Origin: a virus
Strand: one strand, 5' to 3'
DNA length: 64,000 nucleotides
Virus record (IMG/VR): IMGVR_UViG_3300045125_000169
Coordinates: 1-64,000 of that record
Every line of letters starts with the position of its first letter. The stretch's first letter is position 1. Shown here piece by piece: positions 43,021 through 52,336 of the stretch. The notes beneath the pieces were generated by a model. That model worked only from the letters and a program-made list of their open reading frames with translations. It made no database searches and was not told the origin of the DNA. Made by a program: the position numbers and the translations under genes.

Positions 43021-43506
43021 ATGTCCTCTGACCCCAAGTCTCTCGCTAAGAAAACCCAAGAAACCCTAAAAGATCTAGGCTACATCGTTCCTTTGGGACA
43101 CGCCTATGAGTTGCTTGCTCGCCTTGCAGGCCACAAGTCGTGGAATGTTGCGAGTACAGATCCAAACTTTGTCCCTCGGGTAGAACAAAGTTTCAAAACA
43201 GTCGAACCCGTAAAAACAGACTCCGAGGAAGATGGAAAGAAAGTCTTCAGGGTTTGTCTTACTTCGGATGCTGTAGTTGAAAAAGCGTACTTCATTCATG
43301 CGAAGGATGAAACAGAAGCCCGCAAAATTATGAGTCAGTACGCCAACGCTCAAGGCAATGATGTAGATGAGTCTAAACTTCACGAAGAAGTAAAAAAGCT
43401 CTTTGAACTAGAGGACTATCAAGCCTTCAAATACGACAACTGGCGTATTCACGATTCAATCTACTCTCCAGATATAGAGGATGTTCTTGAAATAAAAGAG
43501 TATTGA
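43021..43506 (+). CDS. hypothetical protein with glyoxalase-related helical domain
   Basis: A 161-aa protein starting at ATG 43021 (AAGGAAGGTG upstream). The N-terminal 45 residues (LAKKTQETLKDLGY..LGHAYELLARLAGHKSWN) form a small helical domain with the A-x2-LA-x3-G-x3-W signature, as in glyoxalase-related (Glyoxalase_8-type) proteins. The same pattern is in 56308..56532 and 62521..63093. The rest is acidic and not recognised. It is driven by a strong promoter and closed by its own terminator, a single-gene early unit. Confidence 0.65.
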   Translation: MSSDPKSLAKKTQETLKDLGYIVPLGHAYELLARLAGHKSWNVASTDPNFVPRVEQSFKTVEPVKTDSEEDGKKVFRVCLTSDAVVEKAYFIHAKDETEARKIMSQYANAQGNDVDESKLHEEVKKLFELEDYQAFKYDNWRIHDSIYSPDIEDVLEIKEY

Positions 43507-43520
43507 AGGCACAAAAGAAC

Positions 43521-43550
43521 GAAAGCTCCCACCTCGGGAGCTTTCTTCTT
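43521..43550 (+). terminator. intrinsic terminator
   Basis: GAAAGCTCCC-ACCTC-GGGAGCTTTC perfect 10-bp stem followed by TTCTTGTT, 15 nt after the stop of 43021..43506. The A-rich left flank could also serve the convergent gene. Confidence 0.9.
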
Positions 43551-43574
43551 GTTAGAAAAAATGTGTACTTTTTC

Positions 43575-44006
43575 TTACAAGTTGAACTGGTGGGCGGGTA
43601 CAGGGCTAAGGACAGCTTCGACAAATTTCAGTGTGGCTGCTTGCAACTTTTTAGGGTCGGGTTCGACAACAGGAAGGTTTTCTTTGAGAGCAACTTGAGC
43701 CGCAATTTCTTTTTGCTCACTAGCACCCCCCAGAGGTTCCTCCCAAAGAGCTTTCCATAGCATCGCCTTGGTGTAGTTTTTCGAGCCTTTCTTTCCTTTG
43801 TGATGCAGACGCAGATCTCCGTTCCAGGCTCGCAACTCTTGAAGCCAGTGGCTCCATGCTTCGGAGTTTTCGTAATGCACTACGAGAAAAAGATGCTTTG
43901 CAATCGAGATCTGAAGGCCCTCTAGCTTTTGAATGGCTTTCTTGCGGTTGAAAGCCATGGCGAGCATTTCAAAATACTTGGCTTGAATTGTTGTAAGAAA
44001 GCTCAT
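43575..44006 (-). CDS. hypothetical protein with MSFL tag
   Basis: Start chosen at ATG 44006 (MSFLTTIQAKYFEMLAMAF), which has the shared leader. The longer form adds nine unlikely residues. Total 143 aa: a helical N-terminal half, then WSHWLQELRAWNGDLRLHH and a Pro/Lys C-terminus. Not recognised. Confidence 0.6.
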   Translation of the reverse strand: MSFLTTIQAKYFEMLAMAFNRKKAIQKLEGLQISIAKHLFLVVHYENSEAWSHWLQELRAWNGDLRLHHKGKKGSKNYTKAMLWKALWEEPLGGASEQKEIAAQVALKENLPVVEPDPKKLQAATLKFVEAVLSPVPAHQFNL

Positions 44007-44143
44007 CCTAATCCGCTCCAACGGGTTCTCCATCAGTGTATCGGAATTTTTCCTCGGATCTTTAGCTTTTAATTTATAAATAAAAACAGAGGCTTAGAAC
44101 TACCCCTTGTCAATCACCTTCCCCTCTAGGTGGGTGGCTTTGG

Positions 44144-44359
44144 TCAATTTGTGACGACCAGAAAGAGCGGATAGAAAAGCACAAAACCCACCAAACCGAG
44201 CATCCCTATAAGGGTAAGAGCACCGATCAATAGGCCAGGGTAGTGCCACCATCTGAGGTCGGTGTGTCCCAAGGACTCGACGCAAAAGATGGTGTACACG
44301 GCAAAGACTACGACCACACAAAAAAGAAGCCTGCCAAAGGGAAGGCATGTGTTCACCAC
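44144..44359 (-). CDS. small membrane protein, paralogue of 985..1185
   Basis: A 71-aa protein with two hydrophobic helices. It shares with 985..1185 the order C-[VI]-x2-L, W-x2-YPGL, LG-x3-[YF]-V-[LF]-YP-[LF]-F and a terminal N. Either could be a holin or a superinfection-type membrane factor. It is not adjacent to a lysin. Confidence 0.55.
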   Translation of the reverse strand: MVNTCLPFGRLLFCVVVVFAVYTIFCVESLGHTDLRWWHYPGLLIGALTLIGMLGLVGFVLFYPLFLVVTN

Positions 44360-44531
44360 TAAATGAACAGTCCTCGCCGCAATCCTCTCCCTTTAGGGAG
44401 GTCAAGGCGAGCTTGACTTATTGCTTAAAAACAAGCATAATTCCTGCGTTCTTTGACAAGTTAGGTACGGGTTCCGTGCTCTAATTCATAGCACGGGTAA
44501 AAACCTAGATAACTTTTCATGACCTTTTCCC

Positions 44532-44783
44532 TCATGAGCTACAAACGTCACAAGCCTCAGGATTGTCAATCGAGCAAGCTGCGACATCGTTTGCCAACTG
44601 CTCTTGCACGGTAACTTTGACAGAATCTTTGGCAGCTTTTGTGCGCAGGTAATACATCCCTGTCTTGAGGCCGCGCTTCCAGGCGTAGAGGTGCAGAGAG
44701 GCGATTTGGTCGATGGTCGGGTTAGCCATGTGAATATTCATGGATTGGCTTTGGCAGACAAAAACCCCACGGTCGGTCGCCAT
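44532..44783 (-). CDS. nrdA: ribonucleotide reductase large subunit, C-terminal fragment
   Basis: Carries RGVFVCQSQSMNIHMANPT and LKTGMYYLRTKAAKDSVKVTV, the conserved NrdA end, and a C-terminal CDVC pair that shuttles electrons to the active site. It is the last piece of the gene 44532..48130, separated by an indel near 44787. Confidence 0.85.
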   Translation of the reverse strand: MATDRGVFVCQSQSMNIHMANPTIDQIASLHLYAWKRGLKTGMYYLRTKAAKDSVKVTVQEQLANDVAACSIDNPEACDVCSS

Positions 44784-44788
44784 GTCGA

Positions 44789-45121
44789 TTACGACTTTTG
44801 GGAAATCTCCCAGACCGTCCGGTAGATTTTGCGCACGTCCTCAGGGATTCGCAGGATTTGCTGGACCGAACCATTGTTTGAAATAATTTGGTCCATCATC
44901 CGTTTGTCCCAAAGACCAAGCTCTTGCAGGTGCTTCACGAGATGCTTATTGATGACCACAAACTCACCTGCAAGCGTTTCCCGCTTGTAGAGGTTGCTCG
45001 TGTGAATTTCAAAAGCCTCGAAGTTATCGAAGATCTGGCTTGTGGATGCGGTGGGCATTGGGGCCAGGAGCAAGCTGTTGCGAGCACCGAATTTTTTACT
45101 CGTTCGCGCAAGGCTTCCCAC
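44789..45121 (-). CDS. nrdA: ribonucleotide reductase large subunit, fragment 4
   Basis: In the true frame it runs ...[19 protein letters not shown] (the conserved [11 protein letters not shown] loop), [20 protein letters not shown] and MMDQIISNNGSVQQI. The first residues before NSLLLAPMP are out of frame, and an indel near 45090 links it to 44935..45873. Confidence 0.85.
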   Translation of the reverse strand: MGSLARTSKKFGARNSLLLAPMPTASTSQIFDNFEAFEIHTSNLYKRETLAGEFVVINKHLVKHLQELGLWDKRMMDQIISNNGSVQQILRIPEDVRKIYRTVWEISQKS

Positions 45122-45873
45122 GTCTCTTTGTGCTTCAGTGGAACCTCGTGCTCACCGTGCCAGAGGTCAAACTGGAAAAGACCTTGGGATAAAGGACTAC
45201 CCGCAAAAGACTCATACGGACCATCTTTCTCCGCGAGGTCCACGGACGCTTGCATCGCTCCAAGGTAAATGGTCTCAAAGATTTCGTGATTCAGCTTGCG
45301 GGCCTCGGGTGAGTCGTAGGGAATCCTGAGCATCATAAAGGTGTCTGCAAGACCTTGCACCCCAATCCCGATGGGACGATGCTTAAGATTTGAGTTTTCG
45401 GTCGCGGGTGTCGGGTAGAAATTTTTGTCGATGACATGGTTGAGGTTCACCGTCGCGTCGTAAGAGACCTGCCGCAAACTTTCGAGATCGTAAGTATCCC
45501 CTTGGACAAATTTGGGCAGACAGATCGACGCGAGATTGCAGACCGCAGTTTCCTCGGCGCTGCTGTATTGGCAGACTTCCGTACAAAGGTTGGAGGACTT
45601 AATCGTCCCTAAATTTTTCTGGTTTGATTTACGGTTAACGGAATCCTTGTAGAGCATGTAGGGAGTGCCTGTTTCCTTTTGCGAACTACAGATCCTTTTC
45701 ATCAGGTCGGAGGCTTTGACGACCTTGCGTCCTCGGCCTTCGGCTTCATAGCGGGTATAAAGCTCTTCAAAGGCTTCGCCGTAGCAATCAAAAAGCCCTG
45801 GAGCCTCATCAGGGAGAAGAGGGTCCAGTTGCCGCCCTCTTGTAGGCGTTTCATAAATAGGTCTGGAATCCAT
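44935..45873 (-). CDS. nrdA: ribonucleotide reductase large subunit, fragment 3
   Basis: Central alpha-subunit barrel: [32 protein letters not shown] (active-site E and C of the N-x-C-x-E loop), [13 protein letters not shown], and [16 protein letters not shown]. These are class I NrdA motifs. Joins the upstream fragment near 45860. The last ~45 residues are out of frame. Confidence 0.88.
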   Translation of the reverse strand: MDSRPIYETPTRGRQLDPLLPDEAPGLFDCYGEAFEELYTRYEAEGRGRKVVKASDLMKRICSSQKETGTPYMLYKDSVNRKSNQKNLGTIKSSNLCTEVCQYSSAEETAVCNLASICLPKFVQGDTYDLESLRQVSYDATVNLNHVIDKNFYPTPATENSNLKHRPIGIGVQGLADTFMMLRIPYDSPEARKLNHEIFETIYLGAMQASVDLAEKDGPYESFAGSPLSQGLFQFDLWHGEHEVPLKHKETWEALRERVKNSVLATACSWPQCPPHPQARSSITSRLLKFTRATSTSGKRLQVSLWSSISIS

Positions 45874-46154
45874 AAAGCGGTGAACAGGTCATGGCACCGT
45901 CGCTCATCGTCCCCTGTGTTTTTCCGCAGGTCTAAAAAGTCCTCGACATCAGCGTGCCAGGGTTCAAGGTAAATCGCTGCCGAACCTTTGCGCTTACCCC
46001 CTTGGTTGACGTATCGAAAGGTGGCGTTAAGGTGTCGCAGCATGGGGATGATGCCATCCGAAAATCTCTGGCTCGACTTGATGATCGCACCATCGGCCCT
46101 GACGTTATGAACCCAAAGGCCAACGCCACCGGAATTTTTGAGATAATGGCACAC
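45702..46154 (-). CDS. nrdA: ribonucleotide reductase large subunit, fragment 2
   Basis: Follows the C-extein start after an indel near 46140: [38 protein letters not shown] and [23 protein letters not shown] are standard NrdA sequence. It moves out of frame near 45860. Confidence 0.88.
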   Translation of the reverse strand: MCHYLKNSGGVGLWVHNVRADGAIIKSSQRFSDGIIPMLRHLNATFRYVNQGGKRKGSAAIYLEPWHADVEDFLDLRKNTGDDERRCHDLFTALWIPDLFMKRLQEGGNWTLFSLMRLQGFLIATAKPLKSFIPAMKPKAEDARSSKPPT

Positions 46155-48130
46155 TCTTTATCGGTGTCGTAGATGCCATTAAGGGAATCACTGCGGGTAG
46201 CTATTAAGAAACAATTTTCTGCTAAAAGACCGACCACCGAATAAGAATGGGTTTCTTCTACCCCCAAGGTGTAGACATATTCCGGTCTGGTCGAATTTTT
46301 GACTTTCGACGAGATCCTTAAAAAATTATTCCCCTCAATTTCCAAGACTTGTCCCGATTTCGTCTCGCGTTGCCTTGCTAAGTTAATCCGATCATCCCCA
46401 TATTGCTTCAAGGGATTGAGGTCCAAGGTATGTGGTATGCCCATGTAGGCGAGCTTTGATCCTTTATCCTGAAAGGAGACGTCGATCCCGACTTGCCTTG
46501 CGACCATGTAAAATTCTTTTACTAGTTTCTTATTTGATAAGGTAACACCATATCCAGATCCATTCGCGTACACATGGCCATCACTAGAAACAAGACCTTC
46601 CAAGAGGGCAACCACGAGATCTCGGTGCCAGGAGAAGATATCTTTAAAGAGACGTTTTCCATCAAAACCTTTGCCGAACAGATGGTAGAAGATATTTGCC
46701 AAAATCGTTGAGTGAACAGTAACACTTACAACATTCGGATTTTTTGAGTGCGGAAGGTGCGTTACTTTGACATTTAAGCCAAAGGCCCGACTCATGTAAT
46801 CCTGACAAAAATCGATCAAAGGCTTATTTTCATAATGAATCGCGATATTTATATTCTTCAAGTACCGTCTACCAGAAGCATTTTTCCCTGATGCAATACT
46901 ACCGTCACCGTACCAGATACCAAGAAATTTTGCGAAATCCCGATCGATTTTGATAAAGCGATTGATCGAACTGTTCTTTCTGCACAAATAGACCTCCGAA
47001 TCGCTTGCATTCAAGCGATGTGGTCTTTGCCAGGTGCTTACCGTGTGTATCTTGTCCTCTACTACGTCAAACGTGAAGTTGACGTTGCCATTATCGGATT
47101 TTGGAAGGTATGGCAAAAAGTCCGACAAATCGACAACATAATCGTTTTTGCCAGAAAGCATTTTTGGAATAGCAATATAATCCCCTTTTCTCAGGGATTC
47201 TATGCTGTTCATTTGGGGTTGCTCACCCCAAGCGATTTGTTCCTTCGTAATTGAGAAGAATCGATGATTGCCCGTAACCGTGAAGCTAGGCGTTTTAAAA
47301 ACTTTAACATCAAAAAGCTGTCGGTCATTTAGTTTATTCTTGTGTACCTGGACTACTTTTTCAACAGTCCCCTTGTGCGTCACGACGAGATCGCCTATCT
47401 GAGTGCTCTCAATAGGTTTAATTCCATCATTAACAGTTAAGATTTCAGTTCCCTCAACAAAGCAACTTGACATTTGCGGCCTACTGGTTCCCGCGTTGAA
47501 AAGCGTAGGTGTTGCATGAGTATAGAAGCCGAGCGAAAGGTAGTCGTAGAGCTTTTTGACTTGTTCGATATTTGCTCCGCAGATCCCAACGGCGACACGG
47601 AGAAAAAGACTCTGCGGCCTTTCAACAACTTTTCGCTCGCAGGCCCAGGAGCCATCGGCAAGGCGTTTTCTGCTAGAGGTGTCGATGATCCCAAGCAGGT
47701 ATTTGCTTTCGAGGGTTTTGAAACCGAAGTACGAGAAACTGAAGTCGCGTGTGTAGTCGATGATCTGGTCCAAGCCTTCGGGTCTGAGAGCTTGAGCATC
47801 CTGCATAAAGGAGTCTGACAGGACACCCGCTTGATGCAACTGGGTCCACGCTTCCCAAAAGTCGTCGGGAGTTTCTTTGTGGAGAGCAGAGGCCGCGATG
47901 CCTGCGGCGAGTTTGTCATAGTCAGGATGCTCAGGAGCGAGCACCGCAGCAGTTTCAATGAGGAGGCGATCGAGTTCTCGGGTGGTGATCCCATCGCAAA
48001 GACCACCGACCACTTTTTGCGCTATGAGTACGGGCTCGACCTTGAGCCCAGCCGAGCGGTTTTTGACTCGGTTAAGAATTTTGTCAAAAGACACTTCCTC
48101 GCGTTGACCGTTCCGTTTCACAACCTGCAT
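45932..48130 (-). CDS. nrdA: ribonucleotide reductase large subunit, N-terminal part with intein
   Basis: Begins with an ATP-cone ([24 protein letters not shown] upstream of ATG), the allosteric activity domain. ESKYLLG and [19 protein letters not shown] follow. A 417-residue intein sits before [20 protein letters not shown]. NrdA makes dNDPs from NDPs and together with NrdB and ThyA forms the phage nucleotide supply. After the C-extein start the frame is lost near 46140. The full gene is 44532..48130 with four indels. Confidence 0.92.
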   Translation of the reverse strand: MQVVKRNGQREEVSFDKILNRVKNRSAGLKVEPVLIAQKVVGGLCDGITTRELDRLLIETAAVLAPEHPDYDKLAAGIAASALHKETPDDFWEAWTQLHQAGVLSDSFMQDAQALRPEGLDQIIDYTRDFSFSYFGFKTLESKYLLGIIDTSSRKRLADGSWACERKVVERPQSLFLRVAVGICGANIEQVKKLYDYLSLGFYTHATPTLFNAGTSRPQMSSCFVEGTEILTVNDGIKPIESTQIGDLVVTHKGTVEKVVQVHKNKLNDRQLFDVKVFKTPSFTVTGNHRFFSITKEQIAWGEQPQMNSIESLRKGDYIAIPKMLSGKNDYVVDLSDFLPYLPKSDNGNVNFTFDVVEDKIHTVSTWQRPHRLNASDSEVYLCRKNSSINRFIKIDRDFAKFLGIWYGDGSIASGKNASGRRYLKNINIAIHYENKPLIDFCQDYMSRAFGLNVKVTHLPHSKNPNVVSVTVHSTILANIFYHLFGKGFDGKRLFKDIFSWHRDLVVALLEGLVSSDGHVYANGSGYGVTLSNKKLVKEFYMVARQVGIDVSFQDKGSKLAYMGIPHTLDLNPLKQYGDDRINLARQRETKSGQVLEIEGNNFLRISSKVKNSTRPEYVYTLGVEETHSYSVVGLLAENCFLIATRSDSLNGIYDTDKECAIISKIPVALAFGFITSGPMVRSSSRARDFRMASSPCCDTLTPPFDTSTKGVSAKVRQRFTLNPGTLMSRTF
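46214..47464 (-). other. intein with LAGLIDADG endonuclease in NrdA
   Basis: Residues 223-639 of the ORF. Starts [18 protein letters not shown] (block A), contains [11 protein letters not shown] (T-x2-H block B), two LAGLIDADG-like helices ([23 protein letters not shown]) and ends [12 protein letters not shown] followed by Cys. The penultimate residue is Glu instead of the usual His. The insertion point is directly before the Cys of the SSC motif, the substrate-site redox cysteine of NrdA. Confidence 0.92.
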
Positions 48131-48259
48131 GTTGGCCCCTGTCCGAATTAGGTCGTCTTTGTCTTTTTTGGTGAATCTTTGCTTTCGACATTAGAGCGAG
48201 CATGACCACAGAGGCAATACCTTTTGACACGCAATCTAAAACAAAATTAGTTGAAATTT

Positions 48260-49147
48260 TCAGCATTTTCTTTTTTCCCAAAACATTTGTGCGTTGAAAC
48301 ATTCGTCCTCGATCTCCACTAAAAAAATGCGGCCCTGCTCAAAGCCCTCAAGGGTGTAAGTTTTCTTGGTGCTGAGAAAAAAACGTCCTTGCTCCAGGTC
48401 AAAATCAGAACCCCCTTGGTTTCGGAAAATCACTTCCGTCCCTTTGGGGGTTTTGGCAGTAACAGGCTTGGGCATCGTCCCCTCAAAAAGTGCGCGGAAC
48501 CGTGTCCACACAGTCTCGTGGTTGTCTATCTGCGTGTGACCAACACCTTCGACGTGGAAGTTTTCCGCTTGGGGAATTTCCGACGAGTGCAGATAGATTG
48601 TCGTGGTCTGGTAAAAGTTAGACCACAAATTGGTTTTTTGCGCCACCGCATCTTGGGATAGGTCTTGTGGTGCCCTTTGGCACCCCATCCACCCTGTTGG
48701 TCTGGTAAGCTCGCACTCGACGGGACTGATCGGGTCGATGGTGTAAAGGTACGACTTGGTGTGCCCTTGGAGGGTGAGCGCCATGGCAAGCCATCCACCA
48801 TACGAATGACCGATATACAGGGTGTGGTCCTTTTCTTGGCTGTTCACGAGGTTCAGAATATCTTGAGGCTTGGCTCTTTGAACGGTGTCCGTGCGGTAGA
48901 AAAGCGTACCATAAGAGTCATAGCATGTGAGTATTGTGTTCACCCGGTAGGTTTCCCGCAGGGTATCTAAAACTCTCTCGGCCTGGGGGTACATGCTCAT
49001 AGAGCGGGGGTCTCCATCCCGACCGCAGCTATTGCGTCCCCCCATGACCAAGACGAGCAGGCGCTCGTCTTTTTCAAAGGTTTTAATTTCAGATGCCTGT
49101 TGAGAGCCGCAGCCCACCAAGAGCAAGAGAAATAAAATAATGTGCAT
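48260..49147 (-). CDS. alpha/beta hydrolase lipoprotein
   Basis: A 295-aa protein with a lipoprotein signal peptide (MHIILFLLLLVGC, lipobox LVGC at residues 10-13). The mature domain has the nucleophile elbow GHSYGGW, an acidic TIDPIS segment and a late His in GVGHTQIDNH: an alpha/beta hydrolase catalytic triad, probably an esterase or lipase. The C-terminal ~70 residues form an extra beta-rich tail. It follows the GH5 lipoprotein with a 1-nt gap on the same strand. Confidence 0.8.
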   Translation of the reverse strand: MHIILFLLLLVGCGSQQASEIKTFEKDERLLVLVMGGRNSCGRDGDPRSMSMYPQAERVLDTLRETYRVNTILTCYDSYGTLFYRTDTVQRAKPQDILNLVNSQEKDHTLYIGHSYGGWLAMALTLQGHTKSYLYTIDPISPVECELTRPTGWMGCQRAPQDLSQDAVAQKTNLWSNFYQTTTIYLHSSEIPQAENFHVEGVGHTQIDNHETVWTRFRALFEGTMPKPVTAKTPKGTEVIFRNQGGSDFDLEQGRFFLSTKKTYTLEGFEQGRIFLVEIEDECFNAQMFWEKRKC

Positions 49148-49148
49148 A

Positions 49149-49553
49149 CTACTTCCAACGCAGGCGTTCGATCAGTTTGAGCTTCCTGGTATTGACGGTT
49201 TTCCAGTCATCTTCTAAAAGACCCCCTGTATCGCCTGAGTTGGGGTTCAGACTCCAGAAAAAAGTGTTAGTCAAGGACTTTTTTCGCAGATAATTCACAA
49301 AAGCCTCGCCCCAGACCTGATCGAGCCCCTCGAAGCGGCCTCCCCATTCCCCTATGACCAGGGCAAAATCCTCTTGGTCTTTGATATAACCAAAGTGCTC
49401 TTCCCAGATCGCGGGCATGTTGCTTGGAAAGTCTTGGGTGAGGAAATAGTCCTGCTTGGCTACCGAGGGGCCGTAGACGTGGGGACTAAGAACCACTTGA
49501 GTGCGGGGGAGTCGAATCGGCTTGGCAACTGCCTCGGTCAAATTTTCCCCCAA
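49149..49553 (-). CDS. GH5-type glycoside hydrolase, C-terminal fragment
   Basis: In the frame from about residue 4: ENLTEAVAKPIRLPRTQVVLSPHVYGP, then VIGEWGG with the nucleophile Glu of GH5, and TFFWSLNPNSGDTGGLL, the conserved W after the last strand. The join to 49538..49870 needs one indel near 49545 (YAFWG-ENLTE). Confidence 0.82.
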   Translation of the reverse strand: MGENLTEAVAKPIRLPRTQVVLSPHVYGPSVAKQDYFLTQDFPSNMPAIWEEHFGYIKDQEDFALVIGEWGGRFEGLDQVWGEAFVNYLRKKSLTNTFFWSLNPNSGDTGGLLEDDWKTVNTRKLKLIERLRWK

Positions 49554-49870
49554 AAGGCATACTGCTTTCCTAGGGGCGACTCATTTCCGACACCTTCCAC
49601 AAAGAGCAAAATTTTGGGGTTGATTTTTAGGATCTCTGCTCCTGCCTTTTCCACCATAAGACGCCACTGGTCCCAGGTCAGACCGTAGGGTTCATTAAAT
49701 AGATCGATGCCCATCACGTTGTCGTATGAAAGGGAAAGTTGGGCGAGGGTCTTCAGATCCTCTATCCAACGCTCAACGGAGTAGTTTGCACAACTCCCAA
49801 CCCCTGGTCCTGGCTTGTCGGTATGGGATAAGCGGTTGCTACAGGTGTGCAAGTCTAAAAGCACATACAT
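49538..49870 (-). CDS. GH5-type glycoside hydrolase, middle fragment
   Basis: Contains MYVLLDLHTCSN (conserved DLH) and MGIDLFNEPYGLTWDQW with the acid/base Glu of the NEP motif. Together with VIGEWGG in the next fragment these are the two catalytic carboxylates of the GH5 cellulase-like family. Confidence 0.82.
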   Translation of the reverse strand: MYVLLDLHTCSNRLSHTDKPGPGVGSCANYSVERWIEDLKTLAQLSLSYDNVMGIDLFNEPYGLTWDQWRLMVEKAGAEILKINPKILLFVEGVGNESPLGKQYAFWGKI

Positions 49871-50303
49871 TTCTTTTTGGAATTGGTGTAGGCCAGGAGC
49901 TTCTTTAACTGTTCGAGAGGGGAAGAGTAACCGTCTTTGCCTGGAGCTTTTCCGGCCAAAGACTCGGGTGCTAAGGGGATACGGAGCGAGTTGAAGCCGA
50001 TTTGATGGACTTGATCGACGATACTCTCCAGAGATCGTCCACTCCAGAGTCCATGCAATCCTAGATACTCGCCTTCCAGGCCGAACCAGTTGATACCTCG
50101 GACAGAGGTAGGCAGACCGTGCGCGTGAATCATGTGATTTCTTTTATCCACGTAAAAAGACTCCTTACGTCCACGCACTCACCAAACACGTCATTGCACA
50201 AAGGTCGCGGTGGCATTTGTGGGGCCTCTAGCACGGTTTCGAGCCCACATGCCTGCAAACTCAAGAGCAGAAAAAGACAAAGAAGTCCCTTAAAGTACGA
50301 CAT
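49855..50303 (-). CDS. GH5-type glycoside hydrolase lipoprotein, N-terminal fragment
   Basis: Real start at ATG 50303: MSYFKGLLCLFLLLSLQAC gives a lipoprotein signal with lipobox LQAC. An indel near 50160 leads to VDKRNHMIHAHGLPTSVRG, then INWFGLEGEYLGLHGLW and IGFNSLRIPLAPESL, the typical GH5 first strands. The whole enzyme (49149..50303) is a membrane-anchored exported endoglycanase-like protein. Substrate unknown; cellulose-like beta-glucans are the family norm. Confidence 0.78.
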
Positions 50304-50333
50304 ATATCCTTCTCCTTGGTTAGGGGAAAAGTA

Positions 50334-51065
50334 TCAGTCGAGTTTAGATTCTAGCCAAGCCTCGAAAAACGCATCGGCAATTTTCTGTTGCCCGATCTTG
50401 GATGGATGAAAACAATCGACCGTTGAAATGTCCTCGACATCATAAACTTGTGTGTCTAAGCGCGTGATGACATGGAGCTTGGCAAAGTTTTTTTCTAGGT
50501 CGATCAGTTCTGCGTTGATCTCTTTAATCTGACGCATGACGCCTGCACGATATGCATCGTCTCGTGCCATAAAGTTAGGGCAGGACACTGAAGTGGTCAC
50601 CTGACAGTAAGGTGACTCGCGGCCCACGTCATAAACCTGTTGCAGGTCGGGGAGTGTTCCCAGAAATATCCCTTTGATGTTGGGATTTTTTTCCAACCTC
50701 TCGACGAGGCGATGGATGTTTCCAGTGACCGTGTGCCCCAGCCCCCAGCACACATCGTTTGTCCCCACCAGGAGAGAGACATAATCCGCTTCGACATGCT
50801 CGGCAAAGGACACTTGATAACCAACAATGCTGCTCAACGCTCCAGGCAGCGAGACGTTGTAGGCCGAGTCAAATCCTGCTTGCTTGGCAAAGTTGCGTTC
50901 GATTTGATCGCCTGTCGCCCAAGAGTAATGAAACCCGTGCTGCATAGACGGGTTCGCATGAGTTCCTGACGTGATCGAGTCCCCTATTGCGACATAGGTC
51001 GAGGCTTGCGCGATATTAAGATCGAGCGCCCCTGATAACAGTAAACCGACGACGGTTCGCAACAT
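50334..51065 (-). CDS. exported SGNH/GDSL hydrolase
   Basis: A 243-aa protein with an N-terminal signal peptide ending near AQAS. It carries the four SGNH blocks: AIGDSITSG (nucleophile Ser), a Gly block in SLPGALSS, LVGTNDVCW (Asn) and DCFHPSKIG (Asp-x2-His). Such enzymes are esterases that remove acetyl or acyl groups from polysaccharides or lipids. It is the first of three exported hydrolases in a row on this strand, so joint action with the GH5 enzyme on a glycan is plausible. Confidence 0.88.
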   Translation of the reverse strand: MLRTVVGLLLSGALDLNIAQASTYVAIGDSITSGTHANPSMQHGFHYSWATGDQIERNFAKQAGFDSAYNVSLPGALSSIVGYQVSFAEHVEADYVSLLVGTNDVCWGLGHTVTGNIHRLVERLEKNPNIKGIFLGTLPDLQQVYDVGRESPYCQVTTSVSCPNFMARDDAYRAGVMRQIKEINAELIDLEKNFAKLHVITRLDTQVYDVEDISTVDCFHPSKIGQQKIADAFFEAWLESKLD

Positions 51066-51179
51066 ACGTTGTTTTCCTTATAGGCGGAAGGAGTTTGCGA
51101 TAACTGACACGCAAAGGTCCGAGGCACCAAAGCACCCAAGAGTTTTCCAGCTTCCACCCGCAGCGCCACATAAAAGGGT

Positions 51180-51383
51180 TCAACTCAACAAGGAGCGAAA
51201 CGCGCAGAAATAAAGGTGGCCTATTTTTCCAAGCCAACAAGTAATACAAAAAAGAAACATCAAAGTCTGAGTAAAGAGAACGACCGTCACGATCCAACTT
51301 GCAAAATGCTCAGGCCCAGGCCCTCCGATCAAGAAGCCAAGACAAGTCAAGAGGACAAACCAAGATCGTGTTCTAGGGCGCAT
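51180..51383 (-). CDS. small membrane protein (possibly frameshifted)
   Basis: A 67-aa ORF with two hydrophobic stretches (FVLLTCLGFLIGG; WIVTVVLFTQTLMFLFCITCWL). The frame may continue after about 51190 as YVALRVEAGKLLGALVPRTF to about 51083. It starts inside the end of the upstream gene 51373..52168. Function unknown. Confidence 0.4.
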   Translation of the reverse strand: MRPRTRSWFVLLTCLGFLIGGPGPEHFASWIVTVVLFTQTLMFLFCITCWLGKIGHLYFCAFRSLLS

Positions 51384-52168
51384 CTTCTTTTGGCTTTGTT
51401 AAATACACAAAACCTCTTTCTATCCAATCAGGGTCATGGAGTAGATAATCTGGTCCGCTGAGAAAAATTGCCCAGGTCAGTTCGCTGTTCTTCCGGTAGT
51501 CCGACAAGTAGTCGTGATACTTATCAATCCACTTAGACATAACCTCTTTGAGCTTATCGTGGTCTGCATGAGACACGAGGACTCTCTTATAAAACTCTTG
51601 GTGCTCTTTGCTTTGCTCCTCGTCCTTTTGAGCGATCGGCAGAGAGAAGCCTTGAGCAATCTCAGTCCAGAATTTTGTCAGGGGGCTGTTTTTAGAATTG
51701 AGGCGGTTGATCTTGCCCCAAGGGATTTTGAAGGACGTTTTCTCGTAATTCTTTTCATCAAGGCCCGAGAGGTATTTTTGGCGAGCCTCGTCCTTTTGTT
51801 CTTGAGAAGGCCCTTCCAACTCTTGCTCATAGAGCCGACCGTTTTCCGATCGGACGAAATACTCCTCGTTCCAATAGTCTTGGCCTGAGGGGTCAACGCT
51901 GTAAACCGCACGGTCGAGCTTGGGTGCATTTTCGTTTTCAAACCGAGCGTCTGTTTCATAGAGGACATAGATGCGCTCTTGTAGTTCTTTAGCAAGGTGC
52001 ATCAACTTTTCTTCCTCGACGGTGATATCGAGATCTCCGTGCCAAACTTTGCCCTGACTGGTGCAGACATTGGCGTTGAAGACCACAACATGATTGGCGT
52101 GGTCCCATCGGTATTGCCCTTTAGACCCAAAATCCGTCCTCGGTGCCCGAGGATGTCTTCGACAGACA
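51373..52168 (-). CDS. hypothetical protein, about 264 aa (frameshifted)
   Basis: The real start is probably ATG 52168 (MSVEDILGHRGRILGLKG). An indel near 52110 leads to QYRWDHANHVVVFNANVC and then the printed frame. It has a small N-terminal beta part (KVWHGDLDITVEEEKL) and an acidic helical remainder with SWGKINRLNSKNSPL-like sequence. Not recognised. Confidence 0.6.
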
Positions 52169-52336
52169 TAAGCAGAACCTCTTGGTGATGTTGTCCTATG
52201 AGAATACGCCAGGATGCTCTCATCGACAATGGGCAGAAGAAAAACCTTGCTATTTAAAAAATGTTAGTACAGTTCGCCTCGCCACTTAAGGTTGACACTC
52301 AAGGTTGAGAGCAGCCGACATATTCTGGAGAATGAC

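Noticed and set aside
44405-44530. Promoter or terminator in the gap after nrdA
   Set aside because: TTGACA-like boxes lack a partner at correct spacing, and the CCGTGCT/AGCACGG hairpin has no T-run.
48133-48302. Small ORF between the lipoprotein gene and nrdA
   Set aside because: Reading depends on overlapping the lipoprotein 3' end and shows no ribosome-binding site or protein-like pattern.
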